Below are positions 1-8,347 of a stretch of DNA of 48,099 nt, in pieces. The stretch is from Pseudomonas sp. QTF5 (GTDB taxonomy: Bacteria; Pseudomonadota; Gammaproteobacteria; Pseudomonadales; Pseudomonadaceae). Positions within the stretch are counted from its first letter, which is position 1, and every line of letters starts with the position of its first letter. The position numbers and the translations under genes are program-made. Under the pieces are notes generated by a model. It saw nothing but the letters and a program-made list of their open reading frames with translations, searched no databases and had not been told where the DNA came from. The stretch spans positions 4,091-52,189 of the forward strand of contig NZ_AZRW02000045.1 in assembly GCF_000512695.2 (NCBI RefSeq). The letters are read 5' to 3'.

Positions 1-25
1 AGGCTTGCCCGCGAAGGCGCCCTTC
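1..25. repeat. Partial REP-like palindrome at window edge
   Basis: The first bases read AGGCTTGCCCGCGAAGGCGC, which matches the inner part of the REP family found repeatedly in this window (GGGCTTGCTCGCGAAG). The outer part lies outside the window. It sits just downstream of the catalase stop codon. Confidence 0.5.
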
Positions 26-40
26 CTAACGATAAAAATC

Positions 41-2179
41 TTAAGCCGGAACCGCCTTGGCCTTAGGCTCCCTATCCCACACCCGATGCTGACCGATCGC
101 GGCAAAAAACGCCTGGAACAGCTTGGCATCGTTACCCACGATCAACCCCGCATCCACTTCCAGTTTCAATACATCCAGCAACTGCCTGGCCTCGCTATGC
201 AGCGCAATTGCTTTCAAGTGCTTGTACGCCTCCAGCAGATAATGCAACGCCACGCCATCAGTGCTCAGCGCCTTGATCGACGCCGCGCCACCCGGCACGA
301 ACACTGCGTCGAATGCTACTGAAGGCAGACCTTCCATCGATGCATCCACCGGCAACGTTTTGCCATCGGCGGTTGTGACGGGGGCCGAGGTCGGGCCGAG
401 CAGTTTGGCGTGCGCGCCTTCGGCCATCAGTGCCTGCTTCATCGCATCAATCGCCGCGCCATCTACCCCATTGGCTGCCAGAATCGCCACTTTTCGGGTT
501 TTGATGTCCCCCGACAGCAGGTTGGCCTGGCTCAGGGCGGGGGAGTGATCCAGTGAAGTTTTACGCACCTCGACCGTTCCAGCCTTCGGTACCGGCAAGC
601 CCAGGTTCTGCGCCACGCGTTTGGCCAGTTCCAGATCGATATTGGCGAGGATCTCATTCACCTGACGTGCACGAATAAACTCGCGTTCGACCTTGCCCAA
701 CTCAAAGCTGTAAGCCGCGATGATGTGTTCCTGTTCGTGCTTGCTCATGCTGTGGAAAAACAGCCGCGCTTGAGAGAAGTGGTCGCTGAACGACTCGCTG
801 CGCTGACGGATTTTCGCAGCGTCGATGCGCTCCGGATAAGTCTCGAAGCCGCCGTTCTGCGCTGCCGGTGGGGTTTCCTTCGGCCAGCCACTGTCGATGG
901 AGTTCGGCTCGTAGGAAGCGCGTCCCTTGTCGATGGTGGTGCGATGTTGGGCATCCCGTTGACCGTTGTGGAATGGCGACACCGGGCGGTTGATCGGGAT
1001 CTCGTGAAAGTTCGGCCCACCGAGTCGGCTGATCTGCGTATCGGTGTAGGAAAACAACCGACCTTGCAGCAACGGGTCATTGGAGAAATCGATCCCCGGC
1101 ACGATATGCCCGGGGCAGAAGGCGACCTGCTCGGTTTCGGCGAAGAAGTTGTCTGGGTTGCGGTTGAGTACCATCTTGCCTAGCGGAGTGATCGGCACCA
1201 CTTCTTCAGGGATCAGTTTGGTCGGGTCGAGGATGTCGAAATCAAAGGCATGTTCGCTTTCTTCCTCGATAACCTGTACACCCAATTCCCATTCCGGGTA
1301 ATCCCCCGTCTCAATGGCCTCCCAGAGATCACGACGGTGGAAGTCGGTGTCTTTACCGGCGAGCTTCTGCGCTTCATCCCACACCAGCGAGCAGGTGCCG
1401 GCAGCGGGGCGCCAGTGGAATTTGACGAAGTGCGCTTTGCCTTCGGCGTTGATCATGCGGAACGTGTGCACGCCGAAGCCCTGCATGGTGCGCAGGCTTT
1501 TGGGGATCGCCCGGTCGGACATGGTCCAGATCACCATGTGCGCGGATTCCGGCACCAGGGACACAAAGTCCCAGAAGGTGTCGTGGGCCGAGCCGCCGGT
1601 AGGAATCTCGTTGTGAGGTTCGGGTTTTACCGCGTGTACGAAGTCAGGGAACTTGATCGCATCCTGAATGAAGAACACCGGCATGTTGTTGCCCACCAGA
1701 TCGAAGTTACCTTCGTCGGTGAAAAACTTTACCGCGAAACCTCGTACGTCCCGCACGGTATCGCCTGACCCGCGCGGACCTTGCACCGTGGAAAAGCGCA
1801 CAAAAACCGGCGTTTTTTGGCTTGGGTCTTGTAGGAACCCGGCCTTGGTCAGTACGGAATGGGTTTCATACGCCTGGAAGTAACCATGGGCGCCGGTGCC
1901 GCGGGCATGGACGATGCGCTCGGGAATGCGTTCGTGGTCAAAGTGCGTGATCTTTTCACGCATGATGAAATCTTCCAGCAACGACGGCCCGCGGGCGCCG
2001 CCCTTCAACGTGTTCTGATTGTCCGCGACCTTCACGCCCTGGTTGGTGCGCAGGGCCTGTTCGGTGGCATCGGAGCGAAATTTTTCCAGGCTGTCGAGCT
2101 TGGCGTTGGTGTTGCTGCGGTCCAGGGTATCGGTCCCGGCCAGTGCACTTTTGGGGGCGGCAGGCTTTTTAGTACTCAT
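41..2179 (-). CDS. katE: Catalase HPII, large-subunit heme catalase
   Basis: Cytosolic heme catalase that converts hydrogen peroxide to water and oxygen. The 712 residues match clade 2 large-subunit catalases, which have an extra C-terminal flavodoxin-like (DJ-1/GATase1-like) domain; here that part starts near residue 575. Visible active-site elements are the distal His91 in IVHARGTGAHG, the Asn in LVGNNMPVFF (about 164) and the proximal heme-ligand Tyr378 in RLFSYTDTQ. An AGGAG about ten bases upstream supports the ATG at 2179. In enteric bacteria katE is under the stationary-phase sigma factor RpoS; no such promoter was assigned here. It is divergent from metNIQ, with about 265 bases between them. 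The family call is secure; the physiological role is inferred from the family. Confidence 0.96.
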   Translation of the reverse strand: MSTKKPAAPKSALAGTDTLDRSNTNAKLDSLEKFRSDATEQALRTNQGVKVADNQNTLKGGARGPSLLEDFIMREKITHFDHERIPERIVHARGTGAHGYFQAYETHSVLTKAGFLQDPSQKTPVFVRFSTVQGPRGSGDTVRDVRGFAVKFFTDEGNFDLVGNNMPVFFIQDAIKFPDFVHAVKPEPHNEIPTGGSAHDTFWDFVSLVPESAHMVIWTMSDRAIPKSLRTMQGFGVHTFRMINAEGKAHFVKFHWRPAAGTCSLVWDEAQKLAGKDTDFHRRDLWEAIETGDYPEWELGVQVIEEESEHAFDFDILDPTKLIPEEVVPITPLGKMVLNRNPDNFFAETEQVAFCPGHIVPGIDFSNDPLLQGRLFSYTDTQISRLGGPNFHEIPINRPVSPFHNGQRDAQHRTTIDKGRASYEPNSIDSGWPKETPPAAQNGGFETYPERIDAAKIRQRSESFSDHFSQARLFFHSMSKHEQEHIIAAYSFELGKVEREFIRARQVNEILANIDLELAKRVAQNLGLPVPKAGTVEVRKTSLDHSPALSQANLLSGDIKTRKVAILAANGVDGAAIDAMKQALMAEGAHAKLLGPTSAPVTTADGKTLPVDASMEGLPSVAFDAVFVPGGAASIKALSTDGVALHYLLEAYKHLKAIALHSEARQLLDVLKLEVDAGLIVGNDAKLFQAFFAAIGQHRVWDREPKAKAVPA

Positions 2180-2444
2180 CAGACGTAAACTCCTCGTTGC
2201 GATTCCCGTCGTAGCCAGGATTCAAGAGCAATTGGCCCAGGACGGCACCCAGGCATTTTCGAGTTGCTAAATCAGTGACTGATGAGGAGCTTGCGCCGTT
2301 CCTTTTTTCTGACCTTTGATCGCGTTATTGCCAAATCGCTGGATGAATGCGAAATAAATGCTAAGAACCTCTATACGGACAGGCTAAAATGCGCGCCCGG
2401 CTAACCGCTGATCCTTTTCTAACGCGCCCCACAAGGTTCGCTAC

Positions 2445-3452
2445 GTGATCGAGTTTCAAAACGTCCATAAAACTTACCGCGTCGCCGGTAAGGATATTCC
2501 CGCCCTGCATCCGACCAGTCTGACGATTGAGAATGGTCAGGTCTTTGGCCTGATCGGCCATTCCGGCGCGGGAAAAAGTACGCTGCTGCGCCTGATCAAC
2601 CGCCTGGAAGACGCCAGTGGCGGCAAGATCATCGTCGATGGTGAAGAAATCACCGCGCTGGATGCCAATAGCCTGCGGCGCTTCCGTCAGCAGGTCGGGA
2701 TGATTTTCCAGCACTTCAACCTGTTGGCGTCCAAGACCGTGGCCGACAACGTCGCGCTGCCGCTGACGCTCGCTGGTGAACTGTCGCGCAGCGAGATCGA
2801 CCAGCGTGTGGCGCAGTTGCTGGAGCGGGTTGGCTTGTCCGACCATGCAAAAAAATACCCGGCGCAACTGTCCGGTGGTCAGAAGCAGCGTGTCGGCATC
2901 GCCCGGGCCTTGGCAACCAAGCCGAAAATCCTGCTGTGCGATGAAGCCACCAGTGCCCTGGACCCGCAGACCACGGCGTCGGTCCTGCAACTACTGGCCG
3001 AAATCAACCGCGAGTTGAAGCTGACCATCGTCCTGATCACCCACGAAATGGACGTGATCCGTCGGGTCTGCGATCAGGTGGCGGTGATGGATGCCGGCAA
3101 GATCGTCGAGCAGGGTCCGGTGGCCGAGGTGTTCCTGCATCCCAAGCACCCGACCACCAAGCGCTTCGTGCAGGAAGACGAGCAAATCGACGAAAGCGAA
3201 CAGCGCGATGACTTCGCCCACGTACCGGGGCGCATCGTTCGCCTGACCTTCCAGGGCGAAGCGACCTACGCGCCATTGCTGGGTACCGTCGCCCGGGAAA
3301 CGGGCGTGGACTACAGCATCCTGGCGGGTCGCATCGATCGCATCAAAGACGTCCCTTACGGGCAATTGACCCTGGCCGTCACCGGTGGCGACATGGAAGC
3401 GGCGTTTGCTCACTTCACCGCAGCTGACGTCCACATGGAGGTGCTGCGCTGA
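2445..3452 (+). CDS. metN: Methionine ABC transporter ATP-binding protein MetN
   Basis: ATPase of the MetNIQ methionine importer, acting at the inner face of the cytoplasmic membrane. Walker A is GHSGAGKS (38-45), the ABC signature LSGGQ (142-146) and Walker B ILLCDE (162-167). A C-terminal extension from about residue 260 fits the NIL (ACT-like) domain that binds methionine and inhibits transport in this family. The start is a GTG preceded by AAGG. Its TGA shares one base with the metI ATG, so the two are probably translationally coupled. The 335 residues are normal for the family. The region 2180-2444 shows a possible -10 (TAAAAT, 2384-2389) without a clear -35. No SAM riboswitch was recognised. 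Confidence 0.95.
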   Translation: MIEFQNVHKTYRVAGKDIPALHPTSLTIENGQVFGLIGHSGAGKSTLLRLINRLEDASGGKIIVDGEEITALDANSLRRFRQQVGMIFQHFNLLASKTVADNVALPLTLAGELSRSEIDQRVAQLLERVGLSDHAKKYPAQLSGGQKQRVGIARALATKPKILLCDEATSALDPQTTASVLQLLAEINRELKLTIVLITHEMDVIRRVCDQVAVMDAGKIVEQGPVAEVFLHPKHPTTKRFVQEDEQIDESEQRDDFAHVPGRIVRLTFQGEATYAPLLGTVARETGVDYSILAGRIDRIKDVPYGQLTLAVTGGDMEAAFAHFTAADVHMEVLR

Positions 3453-4126
3453 TGGAAGTCCTGATGAGTTTCTTTTCCAATATCGACTGGTACGAAATCT
3501 GGCTGGCTACCTGCGACACCCTGCTGATGCTCGGCGGTTCTCTGTTGTTCACCGTGCTGTTGGGTCTGCCGCTGGGCGTGTTGTTGTTCCTGTGCAGCCC
3601 GCGCCAGTTGCTGGAAGCCAAAGGCGTCTACGCGATGTTGTCGCTGATGGTGAACATTCTGCGTTCGCTGCCGTTCATCATTTTGCTGATCGTGATGATT
3701 CCGTTCACGGTGTTGATCACTGGCACCTCCTTGGGTGTCGCCGGTGCGATTCCACCCTTGGTGGTGGGCGCCACGCCGTTCTTCGCGCGATTGGTGGAAA
3801 CCGCTTTGCGTGAAGTGGATCGCGGCATCATCGAGGCGACCCAAGCCATGGGTGCGACGACACGTCAGATCATCACCAATGCCTTGCTGCCGGAAGCCCG
3901 CCCGGGCATCTTCGCGGCGATTACGGTGACAGCGATTACACTGGTGTCCTACACGGCAATGGCCGGTGTGGTCGGCGCTGGCGGCCTGGGCGACCTGGCG
4001 ATCCGTTTCGGTTACCAGCGTTTCCAGACGGATGTGATGGTTGTGACGGTGGTGTTGCTGCTGATGCTGGTTCAAGTGCTGCAAACCGTTGGCGACAAAT
4101 TGGTTGTCCATTTCTCACGCAAATAA
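3452..4126 (+). CDS. metI: Methionine ABC transporter permease MetI
   Basis: Inner-membrane permease of the methionine importer. The 224-residue protein has several hydrophobic segments and the cytoplasmic EAA-type loop that contacts the ATPase (EATQAMGATTRQI, about residues 130-142). The start at 3452 overlaps the metN stop by one base and has GGAGG ten bases upstream. A second ATG at 3464 is too far from that ribosome site. Order and spacing put it in one operon with metN and metQ. Confidence 0.94.
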   Translation: MEVLMSFFSNIDWYEIWLATCDTLLMLGGSLLFTVLLGLPLGVLLFLCSPRQLLEAKGVYAMLSLMVNILRSLPFIILLIVMIPFTVLITGTSLGVAGAIPPLVVGATPFFARLVETALREVDRGIIEATQAMGATTRQIITNALLPEARPGIFAAITVTAITLVSYTAMAGVVGAGGLGDLAIRFGYQRFQTDVMVVTVVLLLMLVQVLQTVGDKLVVHFSRK

Positions 4127-4167
4127 ACAGTTCACGTAACCAAGACATGAGCCGGCCATTCGCTGGC

Positions 4168-4186
4168 AGGCGCCAAACGGGCGCCT
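4168..4186 (+). other. Intercistronic hairpin between metI and metQ
   Basis: AGGCGCC (4168-4174) and GGCGCCT (4180-4186) form a perfect seven-base stem with a five-base loop, 17 bases before the metQ start and with no T tract. In several importers, hairpins placed before the binding-protein gene protect that message from decay so the binding protein is made in excess. That role is an inference here. Confidence 0.5.
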
Positions 4187-4203
4187 CACAAGGAGTTAGC
4201 TGA

Positions 4204-4977
4204 ATGAAAAAACTACTCGTCGCGTTCGCTGCCGTTGCAGCCTTTTCCGCACACGCTGCCGACACCCTGACCGTCGCGGCCACCCCGGTGCCTCACGCGG
4301 AAATCCTCGAGTTCGTTAAACCGGCCCTGGCCAAAGAAGGCGTGGACCTGAAGGTTAAAGTCTTCACCGACTACATCCAGCCGAACGTACAGGTGGCCGA
4401 GAAGCGTCTGGACGCCAACTTCTTCCAGCACCAGCCGTACCTGGATGAGTTCAACAAGGCCAAGGGCACTAACCTCGTCAGCGTTGCCGGTGTGCACCTG
4501 GAGCCGCTGGGCGCTTACTCCAGCAAGTACAAAACGCTGACCGAGCTGCCGGGCGGCGCCAACGTGGTGATCCCGAACGACGCTACCAACGGCGGTCGTG
4601 CGCTGTTGCTGCTGGCGAAGGCTGGCCTGATCAAGTTGAAGGATTCGAACAACATCCTGTCGACCGTGAAGGACATCACCGAGAACACCAAGGACCTGAA
4701 ATTCCGTGAACTGGAAGCCGCGACCATCCCGCGCGTGCTGACTCAGGTCGACCTGGCGCTGATCAACACCAACTACGCGCTGGAAGCCAAGCTTGATCCG
4801 TCCAAGGACGCGCTGGTCATCGAAGGCAACGACTCGCCATACGTGAACATCCTCGTTGCCCGTCCGGACGACAAAAACAGCGCCGCGATGCAGAAACTGG
4901 TTGCTGCCCTGCACAGCCCGGAAGTGAAAGCCTTCATTCTCGAGAAGTACAAAGGCGCGGTATTGCCGGCGTTCTGA
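4204..4977 (+). CDS. metQ: Methionine-binding protein MetQ (NlpA family)
   Basis: Periplasmic D/L-methionine-binding protein that delivers substrate to MetNI. The 257 residues begin with a signal peptide (MKKLLVAFAAVAAFSAHA, then ADTLTVAATPVPHAEIL). The mature part has the NlpA-family features, including the NNILSTVKDI stretch and the alternating alpha/beta pattern. The classical MetQ of E. coli is a lipoprotein, but this signal ends in Ala-His-Ala with no lipobox cysteine, so a soluble periplasmic protein is predicted. AAGGAG lies about eight bases before the ATG. A strong terminator follows directly, closing the operon. Confidence 0.94.
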   Translation: MKKLLVAFAAVAAFSAHAADTLTVAATPVPHAEILEFVKPALAKEGVDLKVKVFTDYIQPNVQVAEKRLDANFFQHQPYLDEFNKAKGTNLVSVAGVHLEPLGAYSSKYKTLTELPGGANVVIPNDATNGGRALLLLAKAGLIKLKDSNNILSTVKDITENTKDLKFRELEAATIPRVLTQVDLALINTNYALEAKLDPSKDALVIEGNDSPYVNILVARPDDKNSAAMQKLVAALHSPEVKAFILEKYKGAVLPAF

Positions 4978-4993
4978 TCAGATGATCTAAACG

Positions 4994-5027
4994 AAAAAAG
5001 GGGCGCAATCACTGCGCCCCTTTTTTT
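4994..5027 (+). terminator. Rho-independent terminator of metNIQ
   Basis: GGGGCGCA and TGCGCCCC form a GC-rich stem with a five-base loop, flanked by an A run on the left and seven or more T on the right. It starts 17 bases after the metQ stop. Because both sides carry A/T runs it could work in both directions. Confidence 0.93.
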
Positions 5028-5044
5028 GTGCCTGAAACACCGTA

Positions 5045-5138
5045 CCTGTGGGAGCGGGCTTGCTCGCGAAGAGGTCATAACATCCAACATCAATGTTGAC
5101 TGTTACACCGCTTTCGCGAGCAAGCCCGCTCCCACAGG
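5045..5138. repeat. REPIN: two inverted REP palindromes
   Basis: The left arm CCTGTGGGAGCGGGCTTGCT continues to 5070 and its inverted copy occupies 5113-5138. The arms enclose a 42-base spacer that contains the small palindrome CAACATCAATGTTG. The same arms recur near 10.9, 14.8 and 37.5 kb. It lies between the metQ terminator and the 3' end of the Sco gene. Confidence 0.9.
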
Positions 5139-5150
5139 TTATTGTGTTGG

Positions 5151-5786
5151 TTATTCGCGCTTGAGCATCACCGGCAACTGCGCCACCAGCTTCTGGTTGT
5201 TCAACGGTGCACGAATGAACCCGCGCTGCGTCCCGTCCGGCCCGATCACCGCAAGGTTGCCGCTGTGGTCGACGGTGTAATTAGGCTTGCTAGTGTCCGC
5301 CGGAATAAACGGAATGCTCACCGCATTGGCCAGTTTCTGAAGGTCTTCGACCGAGGACGCAGTCAGCCCGATGAACTGCGGATCGAAGTAGCCCAGGTAT
5401 TGCTTGAGTTGCTTGGGTGTGTCGCGATTCGGGTCGACGCTGACCAGAACGATCTGCAACTTGTCCACCGAATCCGCTGGTAGTTCGCTTTTGATCTGCC
5501 GCAGCTGTGCGAGGGTGGTCGGGCAGATGTCCGGGCAGAAGGTGTAGCCGAAGAACAGCAAACTCCACTTGCCTTTGAGCTCGTTGACCGCCACTGGCTT
5601 ACCGTCCTGATCGGTCATCTTCACGTCCGGCAGGTTACGGCTTTGGGGCAACAGGATGATCCCCGCATCGATCAGTGCCGTCGGGTCGCCCTGGTTTTTC
5701 CCGGTCAGTACTTTATTGATAGTCAGGCCCAGGATCAGCGCGATCAAGGCGACGAGAATGAAGACGGTTTTCTGGGTTCGGGTCAT
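5151..5786 (-). CDS. Sco1/SenC/PrrC copper chaperone for cytochrome oxidase
   Basis: Membrane-anchored thioredoxin-fold protein that helps deliver copper to the CuA site of cytochrome c oxidase subunit II. The chosen 211-residue form starts at the ATG at 5786, whose ATGA overlaps the cyoE stop by four bases. An upstream extension to 5945 would lie entirely inside cyoE. An N-terminal membrane helix (about 7-24) is followed by the copper-binding CxxxC (Cys84 and Cys88 in FCPDICPTT) and the conserved histidine His174 in TVDHSGNLAV. It is the last gene of the oxidase assembly cluster. The family call is secure. Confidence 0.93.
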   Translation of the reverse strand: MTRTQKTVFILVALIALILGLTINKVLTGKNQGDPTALIDAGIILLPQSRNLPDVKMTDQDGKPVAVNELKGKWSLLFFGYTFCPDICPTTLAQLRQIKSELPADSVDKLQIVLVSVDPNRDTPKQLKQYLGYFDPQFIGLTASSVEDLQKLANAVSIPFIPADTSKPNYTVDHSGNLAVIGPDGTQRGFIRAPLNNQKLVAQLPVMLKRE

Positions 5787-6682
5787 AGGATCAACAGTAA
5801 GTAGTGGTCTACGAGCAGCGCGATAAACAGCAGGAACAAGTAGTAGATAGAGTACTTGAACGTGTTGATCGCCGCGTGCGGCCGAGTGCCACGGTACAGC
5901 ACCACGGCCCATTGCAGAAACCTCGCGCCCAGTGCGAGGGCACACATCAGGTAGAGGACGCCGCTCATGTGGATCACGTAGGGCATCAGGCTGACGGCCA
6001 GCAAGGCAAAGGTATAAAGCAGGATGTGGACTTTGGTGTAGTGCTCGCCATGGGTCACCGGCAGCATCGGAATGTCAGCCTTGGCGTATTCCTCCTTGCG
6101 GTGAATCGCCAGCGCCCAGAAGTGCGGCGGGGTCCAGGCGAAGATGATCAGTACCAGCAGCAACGGTTCGGCACTGACATGACCCGTGGCGGCGGTCCAG
6201 CCGAGCAGCGGCGGGGCCGCACCAGCGAGGCCGCCGATGACGATGTTCTGCGGCGTCGCGCGTTTGAGAAAACCGGTATAAACCACCGCATAACCGAGCA
6301 AGGACGCGAGGGTCAGCCATGCCGTCAACGGGTTGGTGAAGGCCAGCAGCAAGGCCTGGCCGGTCAGCGCCAGGACCAGCGCAAACGTCAACGCCGCCGT
6401 TGGAGATACCCGACCTTCGGCCAAGGGCCGCTTGTAAGTCCGGGCCATGACGGCGTCGATGCGCCGATCCACCACATGGTTGACCGCCGCCGCACCGCCG
6501 GCACACAAGGCAATCCCCAGATTGCCGAACACCAGCACCGTCCACGGCACCCCGGCACGGGTCGCGAGAAACATGCCGACCAGCGAGGTGATCAGCATCA
6601 GCACCACCACTTTGGGCTTGGTCAGCTCCAGGTAATCCCGCCAGATGGCCTGACTGTGACGTTCGCCGATCAGAATCGCCAT
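5783..6682 (-). CDS. cyoE: Protoheme IX farnesyltransferase (heme O synthase)
   Basis: Inner-membrane UbiA-superfamily prenyltransferase that adds a farnesyl group to heme B to make heme O, the precursor of heme A. The 299 residues contain many membrane helices and the family motif NHVVDRRIDAVMART (68-82), whose acidic residues bind the magnesium diphosphate. AGGAGA sits six to ten bases before the ATG at 6682. Its first 13 bases overlap the end of ctaA, and its stop overlaps the Sco start by four bases, so the three genes are tightly coupled. Confidence 0.95.
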   Translation of the reverse strand: MAILIGERHSQAIWRDYLELTKPKVVVLMLITSLVGMFLATRAGVPWTVLVFGNLGIALCAGGAAAVNHVVDRRIDAVMARTYKRPLAEGRVSPTAALTFALVLALTGQALLLAFTNPLTAWLTLASLLGYAVVYTGFLKRATPQNIVIGGLAGAAPPLLGWTAATGHVSAEPLLLVLIIFAWTPPHFWALAIHRKEEYAKADIPMLPVTHGEHYTKVHILLYTFALLAVSLMPYVIHMSGVLYLMCALALGARFLQWAVVLYRGTRPHAAINTFKYSIYYLFLLFIALLVDHYLLLIL

Positions 6683-7743
6683 GGCATCTCTCCTTTTATT
6701 GTTATGGGCCCGGCTGAATGTTTACGTGGGCTGAAGCGCCAGCGTGTCGGCTGCTTGACCCGAACCAGACTGGTCCGCGCGTGGTAATTGACCAGCACCA
6801 TCGTCAGCAACAGCGCCGCGCCCCCCGCGTTGTGCGCGACAGCCACCGGCAGAGGTAGATGAAACAGCACGTTGCTGATGCCCAGGGTGATTTGTGCGGC
6901 AAGGGCGATCAGCACCATGGCAGCCAGGCGCGTCATGCCGACGACCTTCAGTTGCCAGGCCAGACCGAGCAGCACAAGGGTGACCAGTAACGCGCCGATG
7001 CGGTGAGTCAGGTGAATCGCGGTGCGGGCATCGCTGTCCAGTTGCCCGCCCAGGTAATTGGGGCCGATGTGTTGGGTCAGGTGAAAGCCGTTGGCGAAAT
7101 CAGCCGGTGGCAGCCATTGCCCGTGGCAAGTCGGAAAATCGATGCAGGCCACCGCCGCGTAATTGGAACTGACCCAGCCGCCGAGGGCTATCTGCCCGAT
7201 CACCAGCAACAACCCGGCGGTCGCCCAGTGCTGCAAACGTCGAGGCACGGTCAGCGCCGGCAACACGCCGGACAGGCGCAAGGTCAGCAGAAACAACAGG
7301 CTCAAGGTCGCAAAGCCGCCCAGCAAATGCCCGGTGACCACTTGCGGCCAGAGCTTGAGCGTCACCGTCCACATGCCGAACGCCGCTTGGGCGAACACCA
7401 CCGCCAGCACAAACAACGGTAATTTCACTGGCTGCCCCGGGTGATGACGATGGGTCCAGGCGCGGCCCGCCAGCACCGTGATCAACAGCCCCAATGTGCC
7501 GGCGAAGTAGCGGTGAAGCATCTCGTTCCAGCCTTTGTGGGCTTCTACCGGCGTATCGGGAAAATGCAGTTCGGCATGAGCCAGTTGGGCTTCGCTGTTC
7601 GGCACGCTGATAAAACCGTAGCAGCCGGGCCAGTCCGGACAGCCGAGGCCGGCGTGGGTCAGGCGCGTGTAGGCGCCGAGCAACACCACAATCAGTGCCA
7701 GCAAGGTGGCAAACAGCGCGAGGCGAAATCCAGGTTTGGCCAT
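6670..7743 (-). CDS. ctaA: Heme A synthase (COX15/CtaA)
   Basis: Inner-membrane monooxygenase-like enzyme that oxidises the C8 methyl of heme O to the formyl group of heme A, needed by the aa3-type oxidase in this cluster. The 357 residues have about eight hydrophobic segments. A cysteine pair occurs early (Cys35 and Cys41 in CPDWPGC), and heme-ligand-type histidines are seen at His77 (MLHRYFAG) and in the later HLTHRIGAL. It lies between the Sco-like gene upstream and cyoE, which it overlaps by 13 bases. Confidence 0.93.
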   Translation of the reverse strand: MAKPGFRLALFATLLALIVVLLGAYTRLTHAGLGCPDWPGCYGFISVPNSEAQLAHAELHFPDTPVEAHKGWNEMLHRYFAGTLGLLITVLAGRAWTHRHHPGQPVKLPLFVLAVVFAQAAFGMWTVTLKLWPQVVTGHLLGGFATLSLLFLLTLRLSGVLPALTVPRRLQHWATAGLLLVIGQIALGGWVSSNYAAVACIDFPTCHGQWLPPADFANGFHLTQHIGPNYLGGQLDSDARTAIHLTHRIGALLVTLVLLGLAWQLKVVGMTRLAAMVLIALAAQITLGISNVLFHLPLPVAVAHNAGGAALLLTMVLVNYHARTSLVRVKQPTRWRFSPRKHSAGPITIKGEMPWRF

Positions 7744-7753
7744 GACGATGCCC

Positions 7754-8347
7754 TTATCCGATGTTCGACAGTTTCAGCAAATGGCGCAGGTCGTTGAGCA
7801 GGTCCTTGCCCTTCACCGTCGGGTCGTAGCGCAGCACCAGATTGCCGTGAGGGTCGATGATCCACAGGTGCGGCGTGTCATTGCTCTGAGCGCCTTTGAT
7901 GTAGGTCGGCGGGTCCAGCGAATAGCGCTGCAACTGCGGGTACTCGCGTTGAAGTTTAGTCGCGTAATCGCTGTTCAGTGGCTGCGCGATGGCCAGCGCA
8001 TGGCTGGCGCGGGAGGCATCGCGACCGAGGCCGATCTGGATCTGCCGCGCCAGATACACCAGCTGCTGGCAGTCCACCGAACAGTCCTTGGGCGCTGTCA
8101 CCAGCAATTGCCAACGGTCTTCTTGTGCCTGCACGCCGATGTCGGCGCGGGTCTGGCCGTTGCCGATCAGTTCACCGTGATAACTGCGGCCATCGGGCAC
8201 CCAGAACTGCAATTTGTACATGCCGGTGGCGAGGATCATCGGACCCACCACTCCCAATACGATCAGTAACAACTGCAAGCGCCCGCGCCGACGATTTACC
8301 GGCGTTTTGGCCTCAGACATGCCGGGTGGATTCATGGCCGCTCCCAT
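7754..8347 (-). CDS. Membrane-anchored Sco-like/thioredoxin-fold protein of the cox cluster
   Basis: I know no established name; it sits where Pseudomonas oxidase clusters carry a conserved hypothetical gene. The 197-residue form starts at the ATG at 8347, which has AGGAGA six bases upstream; the longer reading frame lies inside the SURF1 gene. It has a basic N-terminus (PVNRRRGRLQ) and one membrane helix (about 24-43), which places the remainder in the periplasm. That domain contains WQLLVTAPKDCSVDC, a CxxxC at Cys89/Cys93 spaced like the copper ligands of Sco. It also contains PHLWIIDPHGNLVLRY, the typical late strand-turn of thioredoxin-like folds, with His160 and His167. Overall it reads as a divergent Sco paralog. 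A copper or thiol role in oxidase assembly is inferred from this and from its position between SURF1 and ctaA. Confidence 0.75.
   Translation of the reverse strand: MGAAMNPPGMSEAKTPVNRRRGRLQLLLIVLGVVGPMILATGMYKLQFWVPDGRSYHGELIGNGQTRADIGVQAQEDRWQLLVTAPKDCSVDCQQLVYLARQIQIGLGRDASRASHALAIAQPLNSDYATKLQREYPQLQRYSLDPPTYIKGAQSNDTPHLWIIDPHGNLVLRYDPTVKGKDLLNDLRHLLKLSNIG

Noticed and set aside
5045..5138. CRISPR repeat or transposon end
   Set aside because: The repeated units are inverted pairs scattered singly between genes, without regular spacers or cas genes, and match REP elements.
5804..6787. A 327-codon open frame opposite cyoE
   Set aside because: It is a low-complexity Gln/Arg/His-rich shadow of cyoE and not a credible protein.
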